This document shows, piece by piece, positions 25,344-33,564 of a stretch of DNA of 64,000 nt. The notes under the pieces were generated by a model, which did no database searches, was not told where the DNA came from, and saw only the letters and a list, made by a program, of their open reading frames with translations. How positions within the stretch are numbered: position 1 is the stretch's first letter; each line of letters starts with the position of its first letter. The stretch comes from Microglena sp. YARC. Its lineage: Eukaryota; Chlorophyta; Chlorophyceae; Chlamydomonadales; Chlamydomonadaceae. Position numbers and translations under genes: made by a program. The DNA lies in NCBI GenBank assembly GCA_022414725.1, contig CM039467.1:11871491-11935490 (forward strand). Reading direction: 5' to 3'.

Positions 25344-25511
25344 CGTTCTCACTCTCCCATGAGGCCTACATATCCCAATATCACACCTATTTTTTCTCCT
25401 CTTCAGGCCGAATATCGTCCCTGCTGTTGCTGCTACTGCTGCTACCAAGCTCACACCCACTGTAGCTGCTACAGCTGTTGACACTGACCGATAACTCGAC
25501 TGCTTTCCCAT
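7795..25511 (-). CDS. TBC-domain Rab GTPase-activating protein, eight exons
   Basis: Reconstructed as complement(7795..8610, 9694..9876, 10753..10837, 12914..13030, 14042..14197, 17751..18166, 23320..23413, 25387..25511). All eight segments join in frame at GT-AG sites into 663 codons plus TGA. Residues about 9-35 are a hydrophobic Ala/Val-rich segment followed by KRRK, so a membrane anchor is likely. The TBC domain starts near residue 74 (GIHADARSALWPYLL). The arginine-finger motif IxxDxxRT appears as IVMDAVRT, with Arg212 split by an intron. The glutamine finger is GYCQG (Gln302). Later blocks are MSDLAIPFLML, AFMCF, LFYKIRQMG, LQLWEMVW and PSDIFSYFVAAVV. TBC proteins speed GTP hydrolysis by Rab GTPases in membrane traffic, and both fingers suggest an active enzyme. 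Insertions are odd: a Ser-rich linker (residues about 120-190), a Ser-rich patch after the arginine finger, and five 14-residue repeats (KPSQQAADSARSPI type) splitting the C-terminal lobe. Introns total about 15.7 kb, nearly all repeats. The first exon and start codon are the least certain parts. Confidence 0.82.
8255..8475 (-). repeat. 42-bp in-frame coding repeat in RabGAP last exon
   Basis: Five copies of a 42-bp unit encode KPSQQAADSARSPI-like 14-mers rich in Ser, Gln and Pro. The unit length is a multiple of three, so copy number can change without breaking the frame. It interrupts the TBC C-terminal lobe between LQLWEMVW and PSDIFSYF. Confidence 0.9.
8650..8815. repeat. (AAAT)n with a short dispersed element
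   Basis: (aaat)n at about 8655-8755, followed by acgccttatcacaaggcgt (a small hairpin) and gttgagggccagcccgtttg. This body belongs to the family at 4365-4672. It lies in the last RabGAP intron, so on the gene's strand it reads as (attt)n just upstream of the last exon. Confidence 0.75.
9005..9115. repeat. (GATGAT)n microsatellite
   Basis: Run of atgatgataatg-type trinucleotides in the last RabGAP intron; it gives spurious poly-Met frames. Confidence 0.9.
9180..9505 (-). repeat. Repeats of the RabGAP exon-7 donor region
   Basis: Three blocks near 9188, 9298 and 9430 share aagctgNcttggggctc, and between them run gtaagtataagta repeats. The segment at 9440-9505 on the minus strand reads YRMIVVQLQRKVTLYQ and then a GTGAGC donor. 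That is a diverged copy of the 3' end of the real exon at 9694-9876 (YRMIVVQLRREVALDQ). It looks like a duplicated exon edge that retains a 5' splice site but has lost the acceptor half. Confidence 0.8.
10008..10720 (-). repeat. Pseudo-copies of RabGAP exon 6 with donors
   Basis: On the minus strand the real exon (10753-10837) ends DNDAMAFMCFQRLMQK then GTGAGG. Copies at 10648-10718, 10523-10592 and 10429-10497 read SNGAMAFMCFQRLVQK, NLALAFMCFQRIMQK and NCALALMCFQCLMQK, each followed by GT. A fragment at 10008-10060 matches too, without the donor. Two of the copies also share a spacer (accaccaaccaa) with the real exon. All lack the exon's first half and its acceptor, so they are partial duplications that carry a 5' splice site. 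Confidence 0.85.
10065..10260. mobile_element. MITE-like element in RabGAP intron
   Basis: Begins cagggtactacattttgtc and shares gcgcagtggggctcaaaaag with the other copies of the 697-897 family. The right end fades into a poly-A stretch near 10250, so this copy may be truncated. Confidence 0.65.
11225..11420. mobile_element. TIR element, GCAGCTTCTAGGCAGCTC family
   Basis: About 190 bases with inverted ends: left ttattttcggctataagc then agcagcttctaggcagctcc, right gagttgcccagaagctgctg then agctgaaaagaaaag. Relatives: 15450-15545, 22105-22180, 24385-24805 (carrying a SINE), 49340-49505, 49585-49750 and 51280-51450. Non-coding and MITE-like; it sits in a RabGAP intron. Confidence 0.8.
11690..12000. 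repeat. G-rich minisatellite
   Basis: Irregular tandem gtggggtggggatagggg-type units. The plus strand is strongly G-rich with many GGG/GGGG runs, so quadruplex folding is plausible. A small C-rich block (cccaccccca) follows at 12335-12360. Confidence 0.85.
12465..12720. repeat. Tandem palindromes, ATATCGTACGATAT type
   Basis: About eight units of 28-30 bases, each made of imperfect palindromes such as atatcgtacgatat and tattgatatatca. Both strands therefore look alike, and the array could extrude as cruciforms. It lies within the RabGAP intron between exons 5 and 6. Confidence 0.85.
13015..13205 (-). repeat. 79-bp tandem repeat carrying RabGAP exon-5 acceptor
   Basis: The first bases of exon 5 and its acceptor (plus-strand text agttggtgcctgaggaaatg at 13021) recur with period 79 at about 13100 and 13179. 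Each copy holds about 16 exonic bases plus the CAG acceptor context, separated by (ttggc)n/(ttggg)n text. The true acceptor is taken to be at 13030/13031 because it joins the exon in frame. Confidence 0.85.
13248..13375. repeat. (GGGTT)n array
   Basis: About 20 consecutive gggtt pentamers on the plus strand. It resembles telomere-type G-rich repeats only superficially; plant and green-algal telomeres are usually TTTAGGG or TTTTAGGG. It lies in a RabGAP intron. Confidence 0.9.
13540..13998 (-). repeat. Downstream pseudo-copies of RabGAP exon 4
   Basis: The real exon (14042-14197) reads RRSPSTSDATATPSPSPPSS through REDDWCSDYWVSTLAR. The block at 13861-13995 reads SSTSDATATSSSSPPSSSDA and REDDWCSGYWP, then GTAAGC. 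A shorter, stop-containing copy at 13553-13610 reads DEWCSGY-stop-VSTLAR and then GTGAGC. The unit spacing is about 176 bases and includes the shared text ccccaagcccccatgctta. The 13861 copy lacks the R-T catalytic start and the acceptor. Confidence 0.85.
14198..14420 (-). repeat. Upstream repeats of RabGAP exon-4 acceptor
   Basis: The acceptor phrase (plus strand gttctgcggacaaagttttg) recurs at about 14195, 14233, 14351 and 14389, partly with a 38-bp period. The 14233 copy has lost the AG. Between 14262 and 14341 lies another partial exon copy with an expanded (gat)n serine-codon run. The copy at 14198 is used in the model because it joins the previous exon in frame and restores IVMDAVRT. 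Confidence 0.85.
14485..14675 (+). repeat. Dispersed GC-rich repeat
   Basis: Related to 1144-1320: tcaccattctgtcg, actagtcagaactggcctcc, agcgcttcgcgcg and a tgacgcgtcgctcaaaaaca A-rich right end. Non-coding. Confidence 0.6.
14860..15300. other. RabGAP intron sequence, simple repeats
   Basis: Contains short tcaaagtctcctcccattt-type direct repeats (14890-15005), a doubled agataagcccat/cgatatgcccat phrase, and tatagatctatata palindromes with a (ta)n run at 15095-15172. No exon seen. Confidence 0.5.
15450..15545. mobile_element. Short TIR element copy
   Basis: gcagcttctaggcagccccc, then a reduced centre, then agggagctgcctagaaggtg. A small member of the 11225-11420 family. Confidence 0.65.
15764..15782. 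repeat. C19 homopolymer
   Basis: Uninterrupted C run within the RabGAP intron between exons 3 and 4. Confidence 0.9.
16485..17745 (-). repeat. About 45-bp minisatellite
   Basis: Some 25-30 units built from ccccccataattggcag, cagcagtactccatag and accccatagccccctgcagc blocks, with higher-order groupings at 17300-17700. One or two units of the same text also occur at 13785-13850 in a different intron of the same gene. It ends five bases before the exon-3 donor. The 383-codon Gly/Cys/Tyr frame here is an artefact. Confidence 0.9.
18167..21345 (-). repeat. Roughly 2.9-kb polypurine/polypyrimidine minisatellite
   Basis: The plus strand is almost pure A/G plus occasional T: units of about 50-55 bases such as gtgagagggatggggaaggg followed by gagagggagggaggagaggg. 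On the gene's strand this is a huge C/T tract that runs directly into the exon-3 acceptor (tctcccgcctgtgtag). The 1,092-codon Pro/Ser/Leu frame on the minus strand has no domain and is the translation of the repeat. Confidence 0.92.
21510..21600 (-). repeat. GC hairpin dispersed repeat
   Basis: Reading minus: ggtcggacggatgg..., then cgggggtgac..., then gggggctcccgcc facing gggggctccgcc, a strong stem. Sister copies are at 59175-59270 and 63880-63955 (plus). All three pair a (gac/cag)-rich left side with the same hairpin, so this is a mobile or gene-flanking family. Confidence 0.75.
21757..21985. repeat. 31-bp tandem repeat
   Basis: Seven copies of gtgctacattatgtaccttg followed by gtgttttgaca. 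A diverged single unit in reverse lies at 24292-24335, next to another copy of the composite SINE/TIR element, so unit and composite travel together. Confidence 0.9.
21985..22185 (+). mobile_element. Truncated SINE-in-TIR composite
   Basis: Holds the SINE 3' part (ggtaaagtagcagcccgttc ... ccccaccaggcgttatt), then tacagctgctcagaccctgg and the right end of the TIR element (ggagctgtctagaagctgcc, then agccgataagaaaagcccc). It matches 24607-24800 across the SINE/TIR junction, so both loci descend from one nested insertion. Confidence 0.85.
22290..22855. repeat. 28-bp minisatellite
   Basis: About 20 nearly perfect copies of ttggacatatcagtacatca followed by catatttg. Because 28 is not a multiple of three, all three plus-strand frames stay open and give 186-222-codon artefacts. 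No spacers, so not a CRISPR array. Confidence 0.95.
22853..23257. mobile_element. Palindrome-rich MITE split by an insertion
   Basis: Ends gtagggaacggcaatatga and atatgcccggtcccta match the element at 5868-6005. It is broken near 23005 by about 205 bases flanked by the direct repeat ggtcaacatca, probably an 11-bp target duplication. The insert ends gcgacgcgtcgtcgaaaaaa, resembling the A-rich end of the 1144 and 14485 repeats. Confidence 0.75.
23414..24030 (-). repeat. (TG)n/(TATG)n arrays with RabGAP exon-2 acceptor copies
   Basis: The first about 27 bases of exon 2 with its acceptor (plus text ctgacagcgtgaatgggctc then ctgcaagcaaca) recur at 23502-23545, 23617-23660 and 23983-24025, separated by gtgg/gtatgtgt simple repeats including (gtat)n at 23713-23875. 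Only the 23413 copy is followed by the rest of the exon. Confidence 0.88.
24385..24805 (+). mobile_element. TIR element carrying a nested SINE
   Basis: Outer TIR element: tatttcggctaccagcagct then tctaggcagctcccc at the left, ggagctgcctagaagctgcc then aaaagccgataagaaaag at the right. The inside is interrupted at about 24493-24706 by a tRNA-like SINE. Flanking text cagctgcccagag (left) and cagctgctcagac (right) looks like the SINE target duplication. Confidence 0.82.
24493..24700 (+). mobile_element. tRNA-derived SINE
   Basis: Has a pol III A box (tggctcaatgg at 24516) and B box (gggtcgaatcc at 24554), 38 bases apart, as in tRNA genes. A constant body follows: ggtcgctgtcaaccgccatg, ggtaaagtagcagcccgttc, cccaccaggcgtta. 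Other copies: 61880-62060 (plus) and 62100-62300 (minus). The tRNA half does not fold as a functional tRNA by eye. Confidence 0.82.
24830..25150. repeat. CACA-rich and (CCCCA)n repeats
   Basis: Degenerate cacatcacgtctcagcacat units (24830-25035), followed by (accccacccc)n at 25090-25146. The gene's strand here reads (TGGGG)n, G-rich. Lies in RabGAP intron 1. Confidence 0.9.
25251..25329. repeat. C79 homopolymer
   Basis: Seventy-nine consecutive C followed by (ac)n. It lies in RabGAP intron 1, 57 bases downstream of the first 5' splice site, so the pre-mRNA would carry G79 there. It may be longer or shorter in reality because such runs are hard to sequence. Confidence 0.85.
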
Positions 25512-26250
25512 CCACTCTCGATTTCCGCAAAAGATATTATTCACACCCCAATCTACCCCAGAAGGACTGGCAGACGAGCTGCTTCACGATTAAAAGATTC
25601 AGCACGGCTTAAGTAACTGCATGACTGGAAGAAGGGCGGCCAAAATGTATCAGCGGTAATCAAGGAGTAGAGGTCATGCAACTGGGATGACTGTGTAGTA
25701 ATGCGCGCATTTCGCCAGTCTTCTGTACATGCTACGATGGGGGTGGGGTGTGGGGGGGGCTAAACCGCAACATAATAGGGACTGAAGAGTGATCTTCAGC
25801 AGTCCCGTAGGGACTGAAAGTGTGATGCCCCGCAGGGGGATTTTTTTTAACGCTAGCAAGCACCAACATCTGCTACTTCAACGAGCTACTTCTTTATGCT
25901 GCGAGCAACCTCTTTGTAATCGAAGCAACTTCTCGACTTTACACTGCTCTCGAGTGCACAACTTTAGCTACCTCGTTGGGCGAAGCAACCCCAACTGCCC
26001 TTCGCTTCTAATTCGATGTTATACCTACTTCGATGCCAGACCTACCTATTCCAATGCCAGACCTAGCTACCGCGTACTTCGATGCCAGACCTAGCTACTT
26101 CGATGCCAGACCTACTAAGAAGCGATACAACTTCGATGGGCTTTAGGGAGGGTGCCCAACTTCGTTACTATGTCGCGACCCTTCATCCCGCGCCTTCTTT
26201 CGTTTCCTGCGCTTATTATGTTGGAGGGTGGAACTTCGATGAGAGCACTG
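25512..26250. other. Region upstream of the RabGAP start
   Basis: Would hold the promoter and 5' UTR of the minus-strand RabGAP gene if the start at 25511 is right. I see no clear TATA element. At 26015-26125 there are four units of acttcgatgccagacctagc-type tandem repeat. No gene recognised. Confidence 0.4.
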
Positions 26251-26259
26251 TAACTCTAA

Positions 26260-27505
26260 AAAGTACTGAGCTGCATGATGAGTTTGATGCTTGTATGAGT
26301 TGCACACAAGATGAAGTAGCCCTTTTAAATTGCATGGTGATGAGTTGCATGCAAGATGAGGTAGCCCTTTCAGGGTGCATGATGAGAAGTTGCATGCTTG
26401 ATGAGGTTTGGCATGTAAGATGAAGTAGCCCTTCTAGGTTGCATGATGATGGGTTGTATACAAAGATGAAGTAGCCCTTTCAGGATGCATGCATGATGAT
26501 GTAAGAAAGATGAGGTAGCCCCTTGAGGTTGCATATTTATAAGGTAGCCCCCTGAGTCTGCAGGATGATGAGGTTGCATGCAGATGACGGTAGTATGCAT
26601 GATGAGGTAGCCCCTTGAGGTTGTATGATGTTGAGGTACCTCTAAATGTTGCATGGTGTTGAGGTAGCCCATTGAGGTGCATTGTTGAGGTAGCTCCTAT
26701 AGGTTGCATGGTGTTGAGGTAGCCCCTATAGGTTGCATGATGTTGAGGCAGGCCTTTCAGGTTGCATGATGCTGAGGTAGCCCCTTGAAGTTGCATGGTG
26801 TTGAGGTAGCCCCTATAGGTTGCATGATGTTGGGGTAGCCCCTATAGGTTGCATGATTTGAGGTAGCCCCTTGAGGTTGCATGATGTTGAGGTAGCCCCT
26901 ACAGGTTGCATGATGTTGAGGTATCCCCTATAGGTTGCATGATGTTGAGGTAGCCCCTGTAGGTTGCATGATGTTGAGGTAGCCCCTATAGGTTGCATGA
27001 TGTTGAGGTAGTCCCTATAGTTTGCATGATGTTGAGGTAGCCCCTATAGGTTGCATGATGTTGAGGTAGCTCATTCAGGTTGCATGATGTTGAGGTTGCT
27101 CCTTTAGGTTGCATGATGTTGATGTAGCCCCTATAGGTTGCTCGATGTTGAGGTTGCCCCTATAGGTTGCATGATGTTGAGGTAGCTCATTCAGGTTGCA
27201 TGATGTTGAGGTAGCTCCTTTAGGTTGCATGATGTTGAAGTAGCCCATATAGGTTGCTCGATGTTGAGGTAGCCCCTTGAGGTTGCATGATGTTTAGGTA
27301 GCTCCTAAAGGTTGCATGATGTTGAGGTAGCCCCTATAGGTTGCATGATGTTGAGGTATCCCCTATAGGTTGTATGATGTTGAGGTAGACCCTGTAGGTT
27401 GCATGGTGCTGAGGTAGCCCTATAGGTTGCATGATGTTGAAGTAGCTCATTCAGTTTGCATGATGCTGAGTTAGCCCCTATAGTTTGCATGATGTTGAGG
27501 TCAGA
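26260..27505. repeat. 29-bp minisatellite
   Basis: Around 40 units of about 29 bases (gttgcatgatgttgaggtag then cccctatag), degenerate at the left and regular in the middle. There are no unique spacers, so it is not a CRISPR array. Confidence 0.93.
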
Positions 27506-27574
27506 AACTTTTCTAGTTAGTTCTGGATCTGTCTGGATTAAGGTATCTTGAATTACTATTTGGCTTTACCTTTG

Positions 27575-27713
27575 GTGATTTCCCCCAGTGCAAGCAAACG
27601 GGCTGGCCCCCTCAACCTCACCCTTTGTAATAAAGCATTATATATCTGTATTTCTTTATTTATTCGGCTAGACCTCAAAACCAGCTTGTGTAACACCTGT
27701 CAAGAGAGAGGGG

Positions 27714-27756
<43 letters not shown>

Positions 27757-27760
27757 AGGG
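27575..27760. repeat. Short dispersed element and (GA)n
   Basis: cagtgcaagcaaacgggctg and cctcaacctcaccctttgta match the 4365-4672 family on the other strand. An (ag)n run follows at 27720-27754. Confidence 0.7.
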
Positions 27761-29148
27761 AGAAAGTCTGAGTGTTGTTGTTGAAGTCCAGGTGTAGCCA
27801 AATAGGCTTTAGGGACTCGCCAAATCTCGAAAAACAAGATTCATTATCTATTATCAGAAGGGGCTGAATATGAACAGCCTTGTATGAAGTCCCCAACAAA
27901 TCGCAAATAAACGACGGAGACCCTAATTTCCAAGCTACCAGTCCTTCGAACTGCCTAGGCCGCCGAGCAGCCTAAATTGCTGGCTGGAGCCATGTAAGCA
28001 CGTTCAAGATCTACCACGACCTATGAGCACTGCCCAGGAGGATGATTGATGATGGACGTCTGAGTTCATTATTTATATTGCCAGAACGAAGTCTTGGGAG
28101 TCTATTACGGTTGTATAAAAGAATAAAACGAGTGGTTCAATCGTCGACCCTAAATATAGCTTTTTTTGACTTCAATATGAACTGAAATCTATCATGGTGA
28201 TTGGATGTATGTTGTTACAGTCTAGGGGGTTTACCAAATAGGCCCAATTGAATTTCCCAACCATGTATTGAAATTGACTTTGGTTACAAAGCTCCAGCCA
28301 GCAATTTGGCGCAATTTGGCGCTGTCTTCGGCAGTGAAATTAATTACTAGGGGGAAACAACAAACCATTTCCCAACCATGGCAGAAGGTGCTATAACGAA
28401 TACGCACTTATAAACTGAACCCCAAACGATCGATGATTACATGTCCTGGCCCCCTAGCTACTGGAATCCCAATGTGTCAAGAGGGAATTCTAAGTGAAGG
28501 GCACAAATACAAATGTTGTTGCGGTACGTGAATTCGAACTTGGTTATATTGCTCCAGCCTCCTTCCGGGATGCCCTCGCCAGTCGTGAACAACCGCGGTT
28601 GGGCAACCGCCCGGCTTCACATGTGGGGTCGTTGGGCTCGTGCATGGTGCCTGCATGGTTTGTAAGCGCCTATTAACGCACATGCTCGCGTTCCATCGTC
28701 TCCTCATAATTAATCTCGCATATTGATCAGGACAGGTAGCATAACGTATGCTCAGCTGCCTTGGCTCCAACTCTCTCAACCTCAAGCTGACTGGGGTCAA
28801 ATTTCACTGTCTTGGGCAGCTCACCACTTCACCAGCATTCCTGGCCACTCCAGTCTGAACCTCCACCATATCTCAAATGTTTACCCAAGTTGGTCAGTCC
28901 ACACTTCTTCCAATCTATTCAAGAGCAGCAGGAGGGGGAGGCTTCAGAATCCTCATGCCTTGCCCACATTAGATCTTCTTACTTTCAAGCCTTGGGCCAT
29001 TTACTGTCCTGCCACGAGTTCTTATACTGTTTGCCTGCAGAGCTCCGGCTTACGCTGTGGTGTCCTTAACATCACGTCCTGTGAGTAATTGTATTACACG
29101 GATGTAACAATTTCAATTTCAATTTCAATTGCCTGCAGGATTTTAAAT
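27761..29148. other. No firm gene; possible retroposon 3' end
   Basis: Mostly dispersed repeat fragments. At 28812-29069 (plus) a frame ending SYFQALGHLLSCHEFLYCLP looks protein-like; it is followed by a stop, about 40 bases and an (atttca)n tract at 29110-29130. It could be the end of a non-LTR retroelement or a decayed exon, and I cannot name a family. Element B is inserted right after the tract. Confidence 0.3.
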
Positions 29149-29394
29149 TGTAGTATTCCGGAGCGTGTGCAAAGCACAGAGACGAGGGGAAGACGGTAAG
29201 GATAAGGTCTTTACAATTAGATAAGCATTCGATCAATGCGCTAGGAGAAAGTACTGGGATGCCGCGGTACCTCATGGTACCGGCATCAGTGTCCGTGCCA
29301 TAGCTGGCAGCGGCACAGCAGTACAGTGCAGCAGGGAGGAGTCCTGTGCACTCTAAGTCACTCTAGGTGAGCCGGTGAAACCCGGTGAATAACA
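29149..29394 (-). repeat. 3' LTR of element B
   Basis: 246 bases, TG...CA ends. It differs from the 5' LTR by c/a, g/a and a 6-base insertion near its end. It is preceded on the minus strand by a G-rich polypurine tract (ggaattggggggga), identical to that of element A. Confidence 0.93.
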
Positions 29395-29724
29395 TCCCCC
29401 CCAATTCCTGGTATTCTTCATGTTGGAGAATTCCTGGAATTAGAGGAGTCTAAAGAAAAACTAGAGGACTTAAAATATTCATAGGCTGTAATGCTATGTA
29501 AGAAAACTTAACTGGCAGGTGTACTGATTGAAGAGGGCAGGCTGAACAGGACAGGATAGGTCTAAGAATATCCTGCAGGAGTCACTGCTGAAAGCTGAAC
29601 TAAAATAGAAGAAAGCAGTCAATAAGAGTGCAATCAATCAATATCTAGGAAAAACTTGGACTTTAATCTGTCAGGAAATCTAGCATGGTATCAGAGGGGC
29701 TACAGAGGCATGTGTCAAGGTTAG

Positions 29725-32700
29725 TCAAGCTTGATCTTTCCAGTGCAGCCAATCTGCTGTCTGAATGCCACAGAACTTGGACCTGGGCAGAGCTTTGGTG
29801 AGCATGTCAGCCATGTTGGCAGCAGTGGGGATCCAGTTGAGCTTGATGCCTTCTTTCTTGGATTGCTCTTTGAGGAAGTGGAATCTTGTTTCCATATGCT
29901 TGAGCCTGGATGAGAGCTTCTCTTGGTTCCATGCACTGAGTGCAGCTTGGTTGTCACCATTAATGGTGAGTGCAGGGGGCATGGTACCTGTGGCAGAGAA
30001 TTGCAGTTTCCTCAACCACATTCCTTCTTGGCTGCAGAGAGGTAGCTGCCATGAACTCAGCTTCTGTGGTGGACAGGGCAGTGGCAGATTCTTGGATTTT
30101 GGATGCCCATGAGATGGCTCCCCCTGGTTGAGGAAGACATAGCCTGTTGTGGACTTCCTTGTGATAGGGCAGGCAGCATGGTCAGAGTCACAGTAGCCAG
30201 TGAGGAGTTTCTTGGAGTGGGTGTAGGTGATCCCATGGTCAGGTGTGTTGGACAGGTATTTGAGGATACCTGTGGCAGCTTCCATGTGGGTCATGAGGAG
30301 GGGTGAGCACTGTGCCTGGCCAATCTGTTGACAGCTTGTGCAATGTCAGGTCTGGTGTTGACTGCCAGGTAGTTGAGGGATCCTACAATCTGGGCAAGGG
30401 GAAGGCCAGAGTCTAGTGTGTCTTTTTCAGGATAAGGGAGGGGAGCATCAGGCTGCAGTGGGATGGGGAACCTGGTGCTGTTGGGTCCAGGGAGCATGCT
30501 GTGTGCCTTGAGCAGGTCTTGAGTGAACCTGGATTGGCAGATGTGCAGGGTTCCAGCAGTTGCATCTCTGGTGATTTCATAGCCCACAAAGACAGATGGT
30601 TCTCCAAGATCTCTGGTCTTGTAGAGCTTCATGATCTTGTCTTTGTACTGCTGGAGGATGTCCTTGTCAAAAGATAGCAGGAGGAAGTCATCAACCCAGA
30701 GGAGGACCCAGATGAGGGGTCTTGTTGTTGGCCCAGGGAGCAGGAAGAGGCCTTGGTCAACATCAACTTCTCTGAAGCCAAGGGCTGTCATATCCTCTTT
30801 GACTTTTAGATACCACTGCCTTGATGCTTGCTTCAGTCCATTGAGGCATTTCCACATGCGGCAAACCCTGTGGTCTCTTTCAAACCCTGGGGGTTGGGAA
30901 CAGTACAGTTCCTCTTCCACTACTCCATTGAGGAATGCTGTGGAGACATCAAGTTGGGCAAGATGAGCTGATGGGTCTGCAGCCATGGACAGGATGTACC
31001 TGATGGTGGCATGTTTGGCAACTGGCGCAAAAACTTCATCATAGTCCATGCCAGGGCGTTGAGCATATCCTTTTGCTACTAGACGTGCTTTGTACCTGAC
31101 TAGCTGACCATCCACTGATTGCTTGATGTCAAAGACCCATCTAGTGCCTATGGCTTTGGCTCCATGTGGGAGTTCTGCTAGGGTCCAGGTGTTCATTTCT
31201 GCTAGTGCTGCTAGTTCTGCATCCATGGCAGCCTTCCAATCTTTTGCTTGAGGGCTAGCTTGGGCTTCTCTTTCATTTTTGGGTATGATGATCTGGTCTG
31301 CAGCTAGGAATGCTAGGTGGTTAGGTGCATGTCTTTCTCTGCCACTACGGCGAGGTTGGGTGAGGGCAGTTTCTGGTGGGGGGGTTGATGCCTGTTGCTG
31401 TGCTGGTGCAGGGGAGGTGATTGCATGTTCTGATGCATTGCGTTGTGGTGACATGAGGTTGGGGAGGTCACCTGCCTGGGATTGTGTGGGGTTGTGTTCA
31501 TTTCCTTGGTCAACATCGTTGTTGGGGTGAGGTGCACTGTGCTGTGGAGCAATAGTACCTTGCTGGTGCACTGAACTTGGCAGGTAGCTATCATCTATTT
31601 CTTCTGGTGATCCCCATGCTCCCATGTTTGCCTTGTTCCTTTCACGCAGTGCATCAATGGCTTTGATTTCTGAGGGAGAATGGGATTGTGAGGGAGTGTC
31701 TTCATCTTCAGGTTCAACAGGAGTGTCTTCTTCATACATGCCTAGGATCTCAGCATCTGCAATGGGGAATCCATTCTTTCCTGCCAGGTTCTCAGACTCA
31801 TTGAAGGTGTTGTCTCTAGCATCATAGATCTTATGGTTAGAGTCTACAACTCTGTAAGCTTTTCTGATGTGGGAGTAGCCAATGAGTCTAGTGATTTTGG
31901 CTGATGGTGCAAACTTCCATGTTCTGGATTTAGGTGGTATGTGGACATAGGCTGTGCACCCAATGGTTCTGAGGTGGTCAATCTTAGGCTTGACGCCATG
32001 GAACATTTCATAGGGTGTTTTGTCTGAGTCAGAAGTGGGGCTGAGGTTTCTCAGGATGCTAGCATTTTTCACCATGTCAGCCCAGTATCTGTTAGGAAAT
32101 TTCGATGAGATAAGAAGGGCAGTGGCTCTGTCATGCAGGGTGCGGTTGAGACGTTCTGCTGCCCCATTTGTGGCTGGATTGCCAGGGCATGTGAAGTTGA
32201 GGGTAATGCCTTTCTTTTTGCACCAGTTTTTAAATGATGTGCAGATGTACTCTGATCCATTGTCGCAGAAAATGGTGCCTATTTTGTTGTCAGTAAGGAC
32301 TTCATACCGTTCCAGTTCATGCATGGTGTCTTTGGGCACTGTGTGTTTGTTTTTGTGGAATGTGACTATGGAGTACTTTGAGTGGTCATCAAGAATGCCT
32401 TGGAAGTATATGTTGCCATTAAGACTGGGTACTTTCATTTTTCCACTCATGTCAATGTGGATGATTTGCAAGGGTCTTGTGGCACACGTGGATGATGTAG
32501 GATATTGGTTCTTGTCCATTTTAGAGAGGACACACACTTCACAAGTCTGCTTTCTCATTTTGTTGCAGGCTGCTGTGGTGACATCCGTACCTGTAACCAT
32601 GTCTTCAGAAATGAGCCTGACTAAACTGCTGTAAGAAAGGTGTCCCATCCTGTTGTGAAGGAGTTCTGCTGTTTGTTGAGTATTTCTGGAAATGGCAGCC

Positions 32701-33425
32701 ATGACTATGTTCAGACATGACCCATGGATAAGAGTATTGTCAGGGACCAGGATGGGGGTGAGGTAAAGGTTCTTGTTCTTTGACCCAGTTATTACTACCT
32801 TGTCTTTGATGGTTATGGTGCAGGCCTGAGAATCAAACTGAACTAACATGGAGGGTTTTGCTTTGATGGCTGCAGCCATTGACATAAGGTTAGGGGTGTC
32901 AGGGTCATCATTGAGATGAACATTTATGAGCTTGTGAATCCTACCATTGTCTCCTCTAATAAGAGCATCACCAGATCTGGTGATGAGAGTGTATCCTGAT
33001 GCAGTTTGAACTCTGATATGAGGAAATATGTCATGTATGTCATATAACAGGGATTCATTTCCTGTCATGTGAGAGGTAGCTCCAGTGTCCATGATCCAGT
33101 TTTCTGCCATGCGGTTTGTGCGTTGTGAGGCATTAAGGGCATACGAAGGGGACTGAGGTGCAGTAGGGGTGCATGCAGGTTCGTTATATGCGGGGTCATT
33201 GGATGCGGCTGATTCAGCTGCGGCTGGGGAATGCTGTTGAGATGCGGATCTGGTACCATACTTAGATCTAAGGGCTGCTAGGATGTCATCAGGATCGTTA
33301 TGGAACTTGAGCATCCGTCTGATAGGCTCTGAGAGGTGCGCAAGGATGTATTCTATTTGAAACAGAACTAGTTTATGATCTCCAGGGGCAAAGAAGTGTT
33401 GTGATACCTGGAGTTCATCTTCCAT
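29725..33425 (-). pseudogene. Element B Gag-Pol polyprotein, frameshifted
   Basis: The frame 33425-30291 (1,044 codons) begins with a very short Gag-like remnant (ending DILAALRSKYG). It continues with protease WIMDTGATSHMTG, the pre-integrase zinc region (LLHNRMGHL, CEVC), an integrase core with its D, D and E in HIDMSG, FCDNGSEY and NGAAERLNRT, and RT from TRWVFDIK through LVAKGYAQ, LDVSTAFLNG and LLWVDDFLLLS. The frame then shifts near 30292 into the RNase H part (GYCDSDHA, TGYVF, GDNQAALSA, NMADMLTKAL), which has two compensating shifts between about 30125 and 30060, the first in a G run. No CCHC knuckle is present in its Gag part, which is unusual for copia. Probably inactive as sequenced, though homopolymer errors could account for some shifts. 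Confidence 0.88.
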
Positions 33426-33564
33426 CGTCTAGAGCCAATCTTGGAAGAAGTGCTGGTGGAAGATGAAAGTCGGGCAACGCTCAGGGGGGGCATTGTCAGG
33501 AGGCCGCATAGTTAGGCACGTTGCAGAGAGTTGGAGGCGGTGGAGAGACGGCGGAGATTGCGGA

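Noticed and set aside
26260..27505. 29-bp repeat considered as a CRISPR array
   Set aside because: Degenerate head-to-tail minisatellite with no unique spacers and no cas genes.
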